Assembly (NCBI GenBank): GCA_037576195.1 | Contig: CM075101.1 | Location: 29,760,001-29,824,000, forward strand | Reading direction: 5' to 3' | Source: Phytoseiulus persimilis | Lineage: Eukaryota; Arthropoda; Arachnida; Mesostigmata; Phytoseiidae | DNA length: 64,000 nucleotides | Shown here: piece after piece, positions 1 to 13,081 of the stretch | Numbering within the stretch: position 1 is the first letter of the stretch | Layout: each line of letters begins with the position of its first letter | Program-made: the position numbers and the translations under genes | The notes under the pieces: generated by a model | What the model saw: only the letters and a program-made list of their open reading frames with translations | The model's database searches: none | Told to the model about the DNA's origin: nothing

Positions 1-3000
1 AGCGCCGTAGCCTTCGATTCGTGACCTCCGACCGTTTTGACGCTCAGTGCTGTGTATATTTCTCATGCATATCGTGGGAACTCTCTAGGATTGGTGTCTC
101 ATCTCTGAATTCTTCTCGCACGGCGCTTGAGGCGAGGCTCAGAAGATTGGAGGATTCATTGCGAGCCTTGATCCTCTACATTGGAATCGGGAGCTTCATA
201 AACTTGGTCTGCTCGACGAGAACAGAGGTCCCCGTACAAGGGATTGTGTCATGGACGTGACGCAGCACTCGGAGCCCCCTGTCAGTAAGGCGAAGGTCTC
301 GGATTCCCAGCGAATTTTAACAGCCTACGGTTGGTTCTCGCGCTCGCTCTGTCCCGACGGTTATCGTTGGATACACACTCAGGGACTCCGAGATCAGAGT
401 GGGTGGCTCCCGAGTATCACAGCCTCCCAAATGAGGCCAGATCGACGTTGTTTTTTTCCTTATCACAGGTTCCCACCCCAACCGTTCTTGTTTCAGACGG
501 GAACTGCGCCTGGAGCGTTGTTGTAGTTTCCCGGATCCCGAATCAGAGCTCTGGAGACCTGAGCTGGATCTGCTCAGCACTCGCTCGTTACGCGTTCGAT
601 CACGTCTTAGTTTGAGAAGAAAGCGAGGAGAATGAGGCAGAGGAATAAGCCGGATAGGAATCACGATTGTCGTCGCAATCGAACAAGGCAGTCTCTCGCC
701 GCTTCCTGAATGACTTTGGACACAGTTTCAAAGATCTGTGGAAATGGAAAACATCCTTGGATAGCACTGGCTTTCCGAATCCTCCCTCCCAGAGAGCACT
801 AGAATCTCCGGACGGGATTTCATTTCCTGTCTCTCGCGGAGCTCGAGCGGTATCTTCCCCCAAGCAAGGGGGCCAATGACTGAGGACAGCGACGGCTCAG
901 AATCGTACCGCGGGTCGCAATTCATTTGGAGTTGTCGCGGTCGTCGGCTGGACCGTATCCCAGCTGTCAATCAATTTTTGGATGACGATTCGGAGCGGCT
1001 GCTCGAATTCCGGCTCAATCAATCCTCGATTTACTGTAATGGATCCATCAAGGGTCATGAATCACGACTCATGATAGAAATCAGCGAGGCGGGCGTGCTT
1101 GCGCGTATCAACGTCAGCGATGAAGGACGTTTTTCCTACAATTTCATGTATTAGCTGGCGATGCCTTCATTCTCGGTCAATGACAGTCCTCAGAGGATCG
1201 GCGCACGGGGTTGCGCAGTGTGTAGCGGATCAGGTTTAGTCACGTTTTAATTAGGGACGAAAGAGGGCTGATGAATGAAGATCTGCCGGCCAAGTGGTGC
1301 GACCTGATACGTATCCCAAAACATCCGACCACACAATCAACGAGCCGTTCGATGGCTTTCCCCGTCTATTCCGATTCGGGAAAGAGAACAAGCTAGGCCC
1401 AAGGGCTGTAGTCAGTCAGACCGCCCGGTCCGAAGCTTGAGCCGCTGGGGACCGAATATTCAGATAAGTCTCAGCTTGATTGATGAGTCGATTGCTATCG
1501 ACGTGTTCTCTAACTGGGACCTGTGCGTATCAATCGCCCTGAGAGAGGTACACAGTCGGCCAGCAACCCGCCGTGAGAACGAACGTGCACGCAATCAGGG
1601 AGAGCCGTATGTTGGCAACCGATGGTTGAAAGAAGCTTGCATGAGAGCCGGGCGCAGGGAATATCAGTCTCGGCCCGGCTCGGCTGACTGGCTGCAACCT
1701 CGGTTATCTGCTGTCAGCCATTATCGGTTGTCGATAGTTTCCCTCAGGGGGTGAAGTTCCCTCAGATGAACGCCCGGGAGTCCAAGGAGCGATGACCGAA
1801 CGAGCGAAAGCGATACGCTTGTCCACAAAGCTAGTATAGAATCCTTGTTTGCAAGCCGTTTCGGATGAGGGTGAGCCGTTCGGGTAGTGGGATTGGATTT
1901 AGATGGGCAACATCAATTACTCATCAATTAGCGAAATCATACAATATGTGCGAAGCAGGGGGAGCGGGGGGGGACATGGAGCTCTTACTTTCATAACGAT
2001 GGCTCGCGCGGCACTGCCGTTAATTCTTTGGTGTATGCAACGGTAATGGAGATTGCCGTTGGCTTTCTTGTCGACCTCGTACAGGTGAATTTCGATTTTA
2101 AACATGGATTCCTGGTCTCCTCGATTGCAGCAAGAGCAGTATCACACGGAGAGCGCCGCGTGAGGCGTGTATTGGCGGAGTCGTCACCCACTTCTCCCGT
2201 GTCGATTGATGTTCGGACGTCTCCCAGATGGATATCCTAGCGGGCTATCCACTCCCATGATCACAAAATCCACCGTGCGCCCCGTTTCGGACTCTGACTT
2301 CTTCTCAATGTTGACGTATTGCATCCTCTGCTGTCTATGTCAGAGGATTACCTGCACGGGTCAGCTGTTCGGCTCCGAAAGACTCTCCTTGCCCTTCATG
2401 TTCGTCCATCACCTGGAGTCGCAAGAGGACCCCAGTCATGCCTCGATGTGTGATGGAACCGGTCATCCGGGACACTATATCCCTGACAAGGCGGGACATC
2501 TACGCTCTCGTGGAAAAAAATTAAAAGAGCCCATTGAAGCTGGAGTCGATCCCGGGGGGAATGACCTTACTGTCCGCAGTCACTCACCTGCTCTCGTTCA
2601 CAACGTAGAGTTGGAAACAAAGAGCCTTTCCCTCAAGGGTTGATTTCGTGGAAAGTGCAAAGGGTCAAGAAAAAACCTAGCCCGAACTGCTACGAATCCA
2701 TCACGATACGGCTGTCATAGATAGTGATCAGCCGGGTCGATGGAGAGCCTCTTTCTCCTATGAGCCTCGGTCACATACATATCTTTCAAATACAATGCCG
2801 CCGTCGGATTGAGCGCGAGAGCGGAGAAATTATCGATGAGTGATCTTGGGACACATGCCTGTCTCGAGACATCTCAGAGCTCGTCCACGCAAACCCACTT
2901 TAACCTCCTCGCCCGTTTGGGCGATCCAGAGATTAACGAGGAGCCGAATTTCCGCCAATGTACCTGTTCGGCCGTTGAAGTAGTTTGGCCTCTCCGCGGT

Positions 3001-3699
3001 TCGAAACTTTCACCATCGATAGGCTCCAACAAGGTTTAGAACGGCATACAGTGTCTTGAGAGGATGTTGGACTGACACACATCCATCCGCCTCGAGTCTG
3101 TTGATGTCACATTTTTGCTTGCAATTCGACGCCGGGAGTTTGTCGTACTATCGCGGCCTAACCACCTCAATCCATCGGAAAAATCCTCTCATGGTGGCAT
3201 GCAGCGCTCAGTACTGGCGCTGTCGGAAACCGCGGAGCTCGCGGTTCATCGATAGGGGAGATTTCGCACAGGGCTTCAGGGATTCCACGAAATCGCAAGT
3301 CAGTCGAAATACTCTGAAGAAGTCCATGATCCCGCAACTCTCACAACTATTTGTCATTCGAGTTGTAGAAATCCGATGAATCGGGCTGGTATCCGCCGTT
3401 GTGCAGTCGGAGCCATCGCTAGACGATTACTCCCGTGACGAAAACGGAGTATTCCAATCGGCGGATTCCGACGGCTGAACGGCTCTTGAGTTTCCTTGAC
3501 TCTGTTTATTTGGTCTCCCCAGCGCGGTTCACGTCGAAAGGCCGGGGACGCTGGTGCCAGCTTCTCCCATACGAGGACTTTCAAATAACAAAAGCAGCTG
3601 ACTTGGGTGTCTGACAGCGGATCAGACCAATAGCTGATATTAGAGAGGCGTTCTTCCGCTTCCCTACCCCGCTGTGATGAGCCCGTTTATCAGAGAATG
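1..3699. other. No gene recognised
   Basis: Overlapping short open frames on both strands, none with a family motif, and no repeats of note. Confidence 0.6.
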
Positions 3700-3850
3700 C
3701 CCGTTTATTTCTTCAAATGGCCGAGGCCCGCCTGAATGTCAGGGGTCGCCCGCCCACTGGACGGGGCCCGTCTATTATTTCAAATGTTCGAGGCCTGCCT
3801 GCCCGTCTGTCAGAGCTCGCCCGTCTGTTAGAGCCCGCCTTACTGGACGG
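3700..3850 (+). repeat. Degenerate tandem repeat, about 67-base period with a nested 17-18-base unit
   Basis: The segment starting at 3700 (cccgtttatttcttcaaatg) recurs at 3767 (cccgtctattatttcaaatg). Both continue as a similar gaggcc(c/t)gcctg stretch. The words cccgtctgtcagagctcg and cccgtctgttagagcccg follow one another near 3801-3836, and cactggacgg / tactggacgg closes each block. It looks like a small local duplication that has since diverged. Confidence 0.7.
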
Positions 3851-6800
3851 TATATTCTCAAGTAGTCAAAAGTACAATCAATGCAGCTCTGCAGGAACCT
3901 GGTGATTCTAATGAGATGGAGGTGTTTGATGGGTCACATCCATTTCGTTCGCTATCCGCGGAACATTGGTGCTGTGCAAGTTAAAGCAAGTGGTGGACAA
4001 ATCGCGCGGCGCGAGTTCTAGCAAGAAGCGAAGGATTCGCTCTGCGACAGTGGGTTCAAGTTTGGATTTGGGAGCTTTCCGTCTTCCACCAGAGTCGAGT
4101 TCCGACGCGAAAACCCGCGTAAAAGCTCCCGCCTCTCATTCAAGCCAGACCAAGCGAATCGGGTGCAGTGATTGGCTGATTTAGAATTTGGCGCTTACTT
4201 CTCGGAAAATGGTCTGCTCACGCCCGTCAACAGACCTCTCGAAACCCTTAAAGGCATCCTGGCGACAACGCTATCGAGACCCGTCGTCTGGTTTGGCTCG
4301 CACGGCGTTTAGTGTTATCAACACAGTTGCCGTTCGGGTATTTAGCGATTTTATTATGGTTCTCGTGTTCAGAGTGGGGAAATTGAGCTAAAATTGAGCG
4401 TCCTCAGCCATTTCGGCTTCTATCAGGTTAGTACACAGAACTGATAAGCTCAATTGATACTTGGGGGAGTGTGACCAAGTGTTTCAGAGAAGATCACCGC
4501 GCAGAGTCCACGTATCCGCCGCGTTGGAACTGTTCGCGCAGGAGATACCATACAGCCTCAGCCCGCAGCCACCGTTAACCACGAATTGACCCACATCGAA
4601 CGTCAAGCGTTTTCGAACTTCCTGACGAACTTTGAAGAATGACACTATACGGGAAGATTCGCTATGTCTCGTGTGGTGGAGCACGCCGCGGAGATTTTGC
4701 ACCGGGCTATGCCAATTATTTTTAACCCTGCTCTGACCAAGGTTCCGAACAGCTGCTCTGTCTATGAATTTCACAATCGCAAAGGCACCACGATCGAGTT
4801 TTGGGGTCCTGAGTAAATGTAAGAAGTCCTGACGAGTCTGTCATGACGCTCGGAAAATTTCGGACCAGACCGAACTGGCCCGAGGTAACTGGTTGGAATG
4901 GATTCGACGGTACCGTACTCGGACAGCTTCATTGAAGTGCAACACGCCGAACATCGATTGACCGAAACCTGATCCGCTCATGGACCTATCTTCACGAGAG
5001 ACGGGTGGTAAAGGCGCGCAGTGAAGCTATGAGACGTTTCGGTCTAGCAAACAGAGGAAGCATTGCTTGTGAGCCAGCACTATCGCCTGCCGTTCGAGGC
5101 GCGACGGATATTTTGGAGATGCTCTTTCGCGCGCGTTCCCGATCATGTCTTCCGTGAGTCCGTCAGCAGAGGAAGGTTACGAGTCAGCTGTCGGCTCTGT
5201 GAAGCCTTCAGCTCCGGCCCGATGAGGCTCTGGGACCAAGCTGGAAGTCTCGTGGCGTTTCGTCTGGTCTCGAATCGAAGCTAGAATTTCGAGCTCCACG
5301 TTTCTTCGAATTCCGTATCTTCAGGGCTTTCGATGATGTGACGAGCAGCCAGACTCCACAGACGCTAGTTTGTTTCTCGATTTCGGCGTTCGGTACGATG
5401 ATGAAGACGGTATCTTCTCGTCATGTCAATGCTTTCTCATGAACATGTTTGTGTGTCATCTGTCCAGTCAGAGTCCGCAGCGTCGGCTACCGCAGTCCGT
5501 TCGGCTAAACCGGATAAGATACTCAACGCTGGCGATCGCAGTCACCAACGTCGTCGTTCGCCCAAAAGACTACCCAGAGTCCGTTGATGGCAATAAGCGA
5601 AAAGTACTAATCCTCCCGGGCGGCTGCAATGAAGCTTGAATCGCGACGACAGCTACGCTCACGTTGTTGTCGTCTTTCCGATCCCGTGATTCTCACGTGA
5701 CGCTTGCTAGCGACCTGTCTGTTATTCTGTTCCAATGCCCTCGACGGAGGGCTCGGAGCACGAGCGATCGTGTGGAACTGTCATGAGAATCTTTCACGGA
5801 GTCAGCTAGTCGGTCATTCATTCAATCATTCTGTGGTTCGCGAGCCAGCCCTCAAAAGTCAAGGTATCGGCTCGAGTTACGACGGTCGCCGTGATTATAG
5901 CATTCGGCTCCCATGCTAGGTCCTCCTTTGCTGACGACTTTTCGCTGACAATTTCTTTCTGTGTTCAGTAACCGTTCCAGTTGGTTTCGAGTCGATGCGA
6001 TCGGATGACAGATTTTGTACGAGGACACTTTATGTCGAATAGAGTTCGGTATAATGAACGCTTCTCATGATTTCGTTGAAATTTCTCCAGAGCTCCACCT
6101 TCCATGCTCTATTCTGCCGCATTTTCGGACGCTCGTCTGACTTAGCCGTCGTGGATGTATTCGTCCATAACAGCGGCTACAGTGCTTCCGAACCACGAAC
6201 ACAGCAGCAGTATCCAGCCATGCCTCCATCGAATGAACTGCAGGCAGAATACAGTCGCGTTGTTGTCTGACAGACGGCCGTAATTGCCAGAACTGGTTTC
6301 CGTTGCTTACCCTGGAGCCGGTGTCGCGGCTGGCCACGATCCTGAATGCTGTTGTGAAAAGACCGGCTGACTCAGATTGAGGAAAAACGTGGCTGCGTTC
6401 GGGATATTGTACTTCAATCTCGGTTTGATCCGTGCTGGCTCTTGACGCGTGCTCGTAGGTCCTAATCCCCCTACTTCTGCATTGAAGGCGTACTCTTTTT
6501 ACTTGTCCCGCGAAAATCTGTGATCTCTGAGATGCTTTGTTAAAAGAGTAGTAAAAGTTCCATCACTAGAGTTCCTGCACCTGTTCGACTGACGAACTGC
6601 GGGAGTGCCTGTGCTGCAATCGCTGTCCGGTCCCCTCTCTCCAACGTTCGCCGTTATGATAGCCGTTGTCGTCGTCGTCGTCGTCGTTGCCCGTACAGTC
6701 TGGGCACGTCATATACGTGACATCGTCGATGAATTGCCGCGGATGCAGCCCTTGCAGCAGGAGCTTTTCTGGTGCCGGGAGCATAACGCGTGGCTCTCGC

Positions 6801-9800
6801 GCATTATACGCATACTCTATCTAAGGTATGTCCTTGACCGAATGTTATTCTCAGTTTCTGCTATGAACTCCGTTCGAGTTCGTGTGTGCGCGACCTTCGC
6901 ACGGCCTTTCAAAACTCGTTCGTACGCATCCGATCGGGGCGGCCAAAGTCCGCCTTTATCTCGAGCATTTCTCGAGCCGCTAAGGCCTGGAAGTGTCATC
7001 CCGGCAGACTTTCCAATCGTATCCATCAAAAGTAGCGGGGATTACGTCGTTCGCGGAACCGGCATCCTCGATACGGACGTCGGCCCCGCCGAGAATGCAT
7101 GGTGGTATCCTGGAAATATCCGGAAGTCAACCATTGAGCCCACTCCAATGTTTCCCTCTGAAAATACTTTGCGATTTCAGTCTGGCTTCGAAGACTTCGT
7201 ACCCGAGGGCAATAGGGATCCGAGTTTTTCGCTCAGCTTCCCACTGTGTTTGCTTGAAAGCACGCGGTCCAGGAGGCTTGGAGTGAGCGCCATTTTGGAA
7301 TCCACGGTGGTCTGCGAAACGTGAAGAGAGCGATTGATCCCCTCCTAAACGGTACGAAGACCCCTCAGTTCAGGATGTGTGCCGAGGCCTCGTCAGCGAA
7401 CAGTCTGTCGACTGGATCGAGACGCAATCGCGCCGCTTCTGGATCATCCAGACGATTTCGTGCGCAATAGAGCCAGTCTGCACCGACTCGAGAGGAAGCA
7501 ATCAAGATTTTCTGGGACCCGATTATCCGCTTCCTTTCTTCGACCGATGACGTTTGATGATATCACATGCTCGCTTAGCTTCTGTATCTGCGTGAGTTTT
7601 TCTCCGCTCCAGGAAATCACTGCTTGTGCTCTTCAACCGAATCCAGCGAGCTAGCAGCGTCGTCAGCGGGAAACTATGACTCGATCGCCAATGCCGGGAG
7701 TTGATGAAGTGGGCTGGACTCTGAGGCGGGGAATATAGGATATAGGAATTTGCATTTTTTGTTCGCGTAACGGCGAGATGGCTCGCGAGAATTTTTCTGG
7801 CGTCAGACACACTCACTCGAGGAAGAATTTCGGATCGACGGTAGAAGAGGGCTGCCGATAGAGTCCACGGCGTGTCTCCGATGGCCGGCCAACCGTCGGA
7901 TTCCCTCATATTGAATAGTCATTCGGCCGACCAGTTGACCGGCGCACAATCGAGCGGAATCACGGACGGTCAAAAGACAGAGCCACCGACCAACCGAACG
8001 TTCAAAAGACATATACATAGATGGACGCATTTGGCTGGATGGTGTTCAGACCATGAAATATGGAAGCAGCTGCTGCTTCCCTCACGGTGGGCCGGGCGAA
8101 TACGGGGGAGGGGAGTTGGTAGCGGAGGTGGCTCGAGCTTCGGTGCTACCAATTTTGTTTTGGCCAATCCAGCAACCTGGTGACGGCGCGGAATCGGGCT
8201 GACATTCGGGAGGAATGCACCGTCGTCGCTCGCTGATTAAAGTCGCCGAGTCTGAGCTCTCAGAGATTCTGAGTTTCCGTCGGAGCGAGACTGTTTGGAT
8301 CTGGATCATTTCCCTGAAACGTCTTCTCCGATTCCCCACGCGGAGCAGCCGGGCTTGTTCTTGAAGCAGACTCGGTAGACCTCTGCTCAACTTGCTCTCC
8401 CAGGCTGAGTCGTTGTCGACGCGGAAACAACGTCAGCGGGACGAAACACAGGATCAAGCCCAAGCGCGAAAGTGACGGCAGGAACAGCAGTGCTCGCAGT
8501 TCACGGGGGTCCTGGTCGCATCTGGATGTGGTACAGCCAACAGAAACCGCCGGCTCGATTCCCCACTTGAACAATGTCGAAACCGATCGATGAAGTGGAA
8601 ACGTCGTGAGTCTCGCTGTTGTTGAGCGCAGGTCATGGTCTCGAAATGGAACTCGAGTTCGGAAAGTGCCTACCGATCATAATTCCACTCAATATCTACA
8701 AGGTCTGGAAACCGGACATCGCTTCTCTGGCAAATTCGTGATAATTCGGGTCGAGCGAGATGTATTCCGGGAAAACCGAAACCATGGGAGTGTAAGGCCA
8801 CGAAACAGCCTCAAGGACCCATTCCTCTGACGAGCTGTTACCATCTCTGCATTCCGATCCTAAGCTCGCAGGCCTCGTGCCTCCAGAAGAAATTCTACTC
8901 GCAAAAATAGAATGAGCGTCGACGGCGGCAGCGGCCACTCCTAAAGGATGCTAACGCGCGGGACGACGTCAATATTTCTGCTCCGAACGACTGGTTCAAG
9001 GATTTACGCCCCAGCGTGGGTGTGTGACCCTTCTATCTCCTCTGTGAGAGCCGCGGGAGGAACCGTCACACTCCCTTGGCGGCAGAACTTACTTGAGAAC
9101 TCCACTCGCGATGAAAGCGATAGAGCATCTGTGCACGGACAGGCATTGGTGTATCAATTAGGGGTTCTGCATGTTCTCACGTGAGCGACTTTATCTTGGA
9201 TGACCCGTTATGAGGTCTCTCTAACAGTTGCATCATAAGTAGCCCATCCTCGATGGCTGACCTCCGCCGAACAATCGCCCGTGAGCGCGATATCGACATT
9301 CAAGGATGACGGTTTACAACGTGGCGACGGACATTCCGCGAGACTTCCTCGTAGGGCCTGAATATGCCGGGAAAATACACCGAAAGGAAAATGTGGACGA
9401 GCCGGGGTTGCAGCGTTGGCGAGACTTGGTGGACGGTAGTGCTTTCGACAAGCACCCTCGCAGGGATGGGGTTCTCTTGCGCGACTCCCCGAAGAATCAC
9501 CTCCGTGGTTCCGAGCTCGCGGAAGTGGAGATGATTCAGATCTGTTGGGCGCTAATAGCTTGAAACACTCGAGTTGGGAAGCTTCGATCCTCCGTTGTGG
9601 GACTCTGTTCCCTCCTCTGTTCGCTCTTCGTCCTCTTCCCAAGTCAATCTCTGTATTTTGGGTTCTTCATCCCCCGGGAACGACTCGGTTCGAGACATAG
9701 CTGCTAGATTTTCCGAATCCAAGTACTTCGTACACCATGCCGCGCAACTCAGGTAGATCCCCAGAGAACTCCTAATGATCATGAAGAAGGGTTGAAGCTG

Positions 9801-12800
9801 GACTCGTTGGAGCAATTTGCTGCAAACTGCATCAAGATTGAAGTTTTACATGCGCAAGAACGCGGGGAACACGAAGGCTGGGCGGGTCTGCCGACTGAAT
9901 ATTGCCGACAAATGGCTATCGGTTATGAGATTCCCATTTGGGTATTTTTGTGCCGTCGTTGCTGTCGTCGCCCTGGATCTATATGAGACGTCGAAGCTTG
10001 TGGGTGGAGCAGTTGAAGGACTTGGCGAATTGAGAGGAAGAGAGACTGGCTGGCTGGCTTGGTCGCTCACTCGCTCTGAGAACGATGGATTCTGAGCGGC
10101 AAATGATGCTGAAAGCGCCAGGATAGGCTCTGGAATCGGTGGAACTCGAATAAATAGTGATGTTGGTTCTCCTCGGGGACCACGTTCCGGATGTCATCGA
10201 GTGTGTATGAGAGGGCTGCGTTTTCCCTCTGATTTCTGTCTTCGATTTGCTTCTGCGTCCTCAGAGGACTGGTCGTGCGTCCTTATCTCCTGCCGAAAGC
10301 GGGTGTTGTGTCCCCGTATGTTGACGAATGTAGGTCCGAGACCGGTATGTATGTACATAAATGAATATCTGCCTGGGTGCCTTCGGTGAGTGGGAAGGCC
10401 CCGGTCATCAAGTGGCATGCCAACGAACAGTGAAGAATTCCTGATCGCTTGGCGTGCTCGGATGAATTGAAGAGCCAATACGGGGACAGCTTGGGAGCGA
10501 CCAGTGATGACAGTTATCCTCTTGCCATACGTCGTTCGTAGCGACAGTAGTGAGCCAATATGTCAAGCGCCACGACTGCGACAACGCACCATGAATCGCC
10601 TCGGGGGCTGCTCGAATACTCGGTTAAGCCACGAGGCTTGTGTCAAGCCGATGTTATATGCTTTAAGCTCCTTGACGTCAATCTGACCGTTCGCGCTCCT
10701 TGTTGAGCCGCAACCCTTGGGGAACGCACTGTAGGTCTTAGCGCTCGCTTTTCGTTTTGCTCCGCTCCGAACCTTCCCTGGCTTCTCTTCTATGTCCTCG
10801 TTGCAGCTCTTCCGAACGCTTCTCTTGGGCCATGCTCGCGGGTCACCCGGAGCAAGTGCCACGGCTTCTGAGGAAAACGAAGAGCCGTTTCCCCTTCTCC
10901 TGAGGCGAGTCGAATATTAAGGAGAGTGGGTTTGGCAAGCTTGCCACTTTGTTCAACGGTTGGGCGTATTATTGAAAACCCTCGAAGGGAGGGTAGCACA
11001 CCCCGTGACCGAGATTCTTCTCTACTCGGGTTCAGAGGGAATGTCCGGCTACCGCCAAGGAAAAGAGGAGCAAATCGATCTGTGATAAATTGATTGGACT
11101 TTTTAATAGCATGACTCATCGGTGCCACAGAGCCTGCCCCATGTCGTTGGTGGGGGAGATTAGGAGGACGCTCTGGTGTTCCCGACAACCTTGCGTCCCG
11201 GTAGCAAAAAAGCAGCCTCCCCAGTGGATTTTCGATGAATTTCATCTCAGAGTTCGGGGGTAGGTCGTCTGAATTTCCGACCCGCACAGATCCGAAAGGT
11301 GAGAGGGTATGTGTTCCATTGATCAATGTATGAGACGCCACCTTTCACCCGCTCGCGTTCGGGACCCTGCTCGGCTGTTCGCGGCGGATCGGCGGCCGGC
11401 CACAGTTGAATCCGCGCTAAATTTAGCGGGCTGCCGGACTCCAAAAGTCTAATTTCGGAAAACCACGTGTCAGGCGCAACGATTTGACGTCACACCAGGC
11501 AGCAAAGCGAACAGAACCCACTCCAACTCTGAATGTGTTCGTATGGAGCAGATCGCAATTTTTTTGCGAGAGCCACTCCTGACGTTCGGCGTTTCTTGTT
11601 TGTCAGAGCCTGAAACTACCGTAGGAGGATCTCGTCGGGTCTGCCATGCCGGTGCCGTGTGCGCTGTTCGATTTCGGCGCTCCGAGTGGATGTGCTTCAT
11701 TTCAACAAACCCGGCTCGCGGACGAACGATTCAGGCCACAGCGTTCCTCCTTGTTACCTGCTTGTCGGGGTCACTCGTCTCAGATTTTCCGAAAGGAGCG
11801 GATCCATGAACCTTAGCGCACGAAGTACAGCCCATCCTCCACTAATTATTTTCGGAATGTAAGATGATCGCTCCGCGAAGTGTCCCAGGGGTCGCGAGCT
11901 CACGGTTTCAACCTCTACCGAGTATTTCCCATGAGCGATCTTTCGTGTATAGCATCAAAATGTAACCGAAAATACGAGTGCAGGGAAAAAACTGAGAGAG
12001 ATTCGGAAGAACGCTTCGGCGAACGGCAAAGAGTGCTCGGTCGGCTGTTGTACTCGTGATGTATGATCCTATCACATTTAATATGACTGCCGTCGCCGAC
12101 GTGATAATGAATATCTTTCAGCTGACCCACCGACTCTCGCACCTTCCTTCTCTGTCATTATCGCTGTCAACGTGCTCGTTGAAGTTCTTTCCGTTTATTT
12201 CTCTCTACTTCCTGCAGCTCATGAAATGAGTTCGGGAGAGCGACCGGATCTTTTCCACTTTCCTTGAGCCGGCTAGACGAGGAGGCTCGCTGAAGTTCTC
12301 TCGGCTGCTTCTCCACTGTCTTGGAGTACTTTTTCTTCTCGCGTCGGTTTCCTCTCCGTGTCTGTTCCCGTCCGAGCTCAACGACCACGAAACCAACTAG
12401 GAAAATACGGAAGGCCCGTCTTCTGTTCGACGTCCGTTCCGTGGTCGAGTCGGGATATTAATCCGGCGGCTGGATCGTTCGCTGATAATGTCGCTCATTT
12501 TTTTTCCTCATTCAACATTGTCATCTGATAACTGTTGATGATAGATTCACTTGGTTTCGGTTGACTTGTCTGCCGTTCAACTGAACGGGAGTCGCTTTCG
12601 TTGGTGCCACCTTCAACGTCGATTCGGCTGTTGACGCTGCTGCGGACGCGACATGAATAATGTGACTTCGGCCATTCATTCGTTCATCCCGTGAGTCGGC
12701 CGGGCCCAGTCCCCAATGTTTTCGTTTGCCCCTCGATCCCAGGCTCTCGCATGATGAAGCAGGTCGCTGTAGTTTTCAGAGACGCGTTTTCGGCTCGTTG

Positions 12801-12991
12801 AGAATTCGATTCTGCTCGAGGGAGGTGAGAAGTCTCACGGCCAACGTTATCCAGTTTCAGCGCCGCGAGCGGGTCGAGGAAAATAAATGTCTTTTGTTCT
12901 ATGGAATCTCCCACCGACAGCGACGGTTTCGGCGGCGAGGTGTCTCTGATTTTCCCGACGCGGGTCCGTTAGTGGTTGTCCGGATACTGTT
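3851..12991. other. No gene recognised; one microsatellite
   Basis: The longest frame (from 6605, 239 codons) owes its protein-like look to the GTC repeat at 6668. A good donor (aag|gtatgt) follows at about 6826, but no recognisable domain is present. Nothing else stands out. Confidence 0.55.
6668..6685 (+). repeat. GTC microsatellite, six units
   Basis: Six perfect gtc units with imperfect units on each side. The repeat creates a poly-Val (+) or poly-Asp (-) stretch in overlapping open frames, which makes those frames look more protein-like than they are. Confidence 0.85.
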
Positions 12992-13081
12992 ATGTTCCCT
13001 CCGTCTACTACAAACACGAACTTGTGGGCCTTTCTTTTTATCTTTCTTTCCATCGCCCGGGTCCAAGCATTTCCTCTGCAT
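12992..13081 (+). CDS. Possible first coding exon with a signal peptide
   Basis: An ATG at 12992 (G at -3) opens a 30-codon frame reading MFPPSTTNTNLWAFLFIFLS and then IARVQAFPLH. It has a hydrophobic core (LWAFLFIFLSI) and an AxA-like cleavage context (VQA-F), as in secreted proteins. It stops exactly at a strong donor CAT|gtgagt at 13082. A short first exon carrying only a signal peptide is common in genes for secreted peptides and proteins. I could not find a convincing second exon: the acceptor ending at 13472 gives an open phase-0 frame that I do not recognise. A chance combination remains possible. Confidence 0.25.

Noticed and set aside
6605-7324. A 239-codon + strand frame with a poly-Val, membrane-anchor-like start
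   Set aside because: The poly-Val comes from a GTC microsatellite, the opposite strand is equally open (poly-Asp), and no family motif follows.
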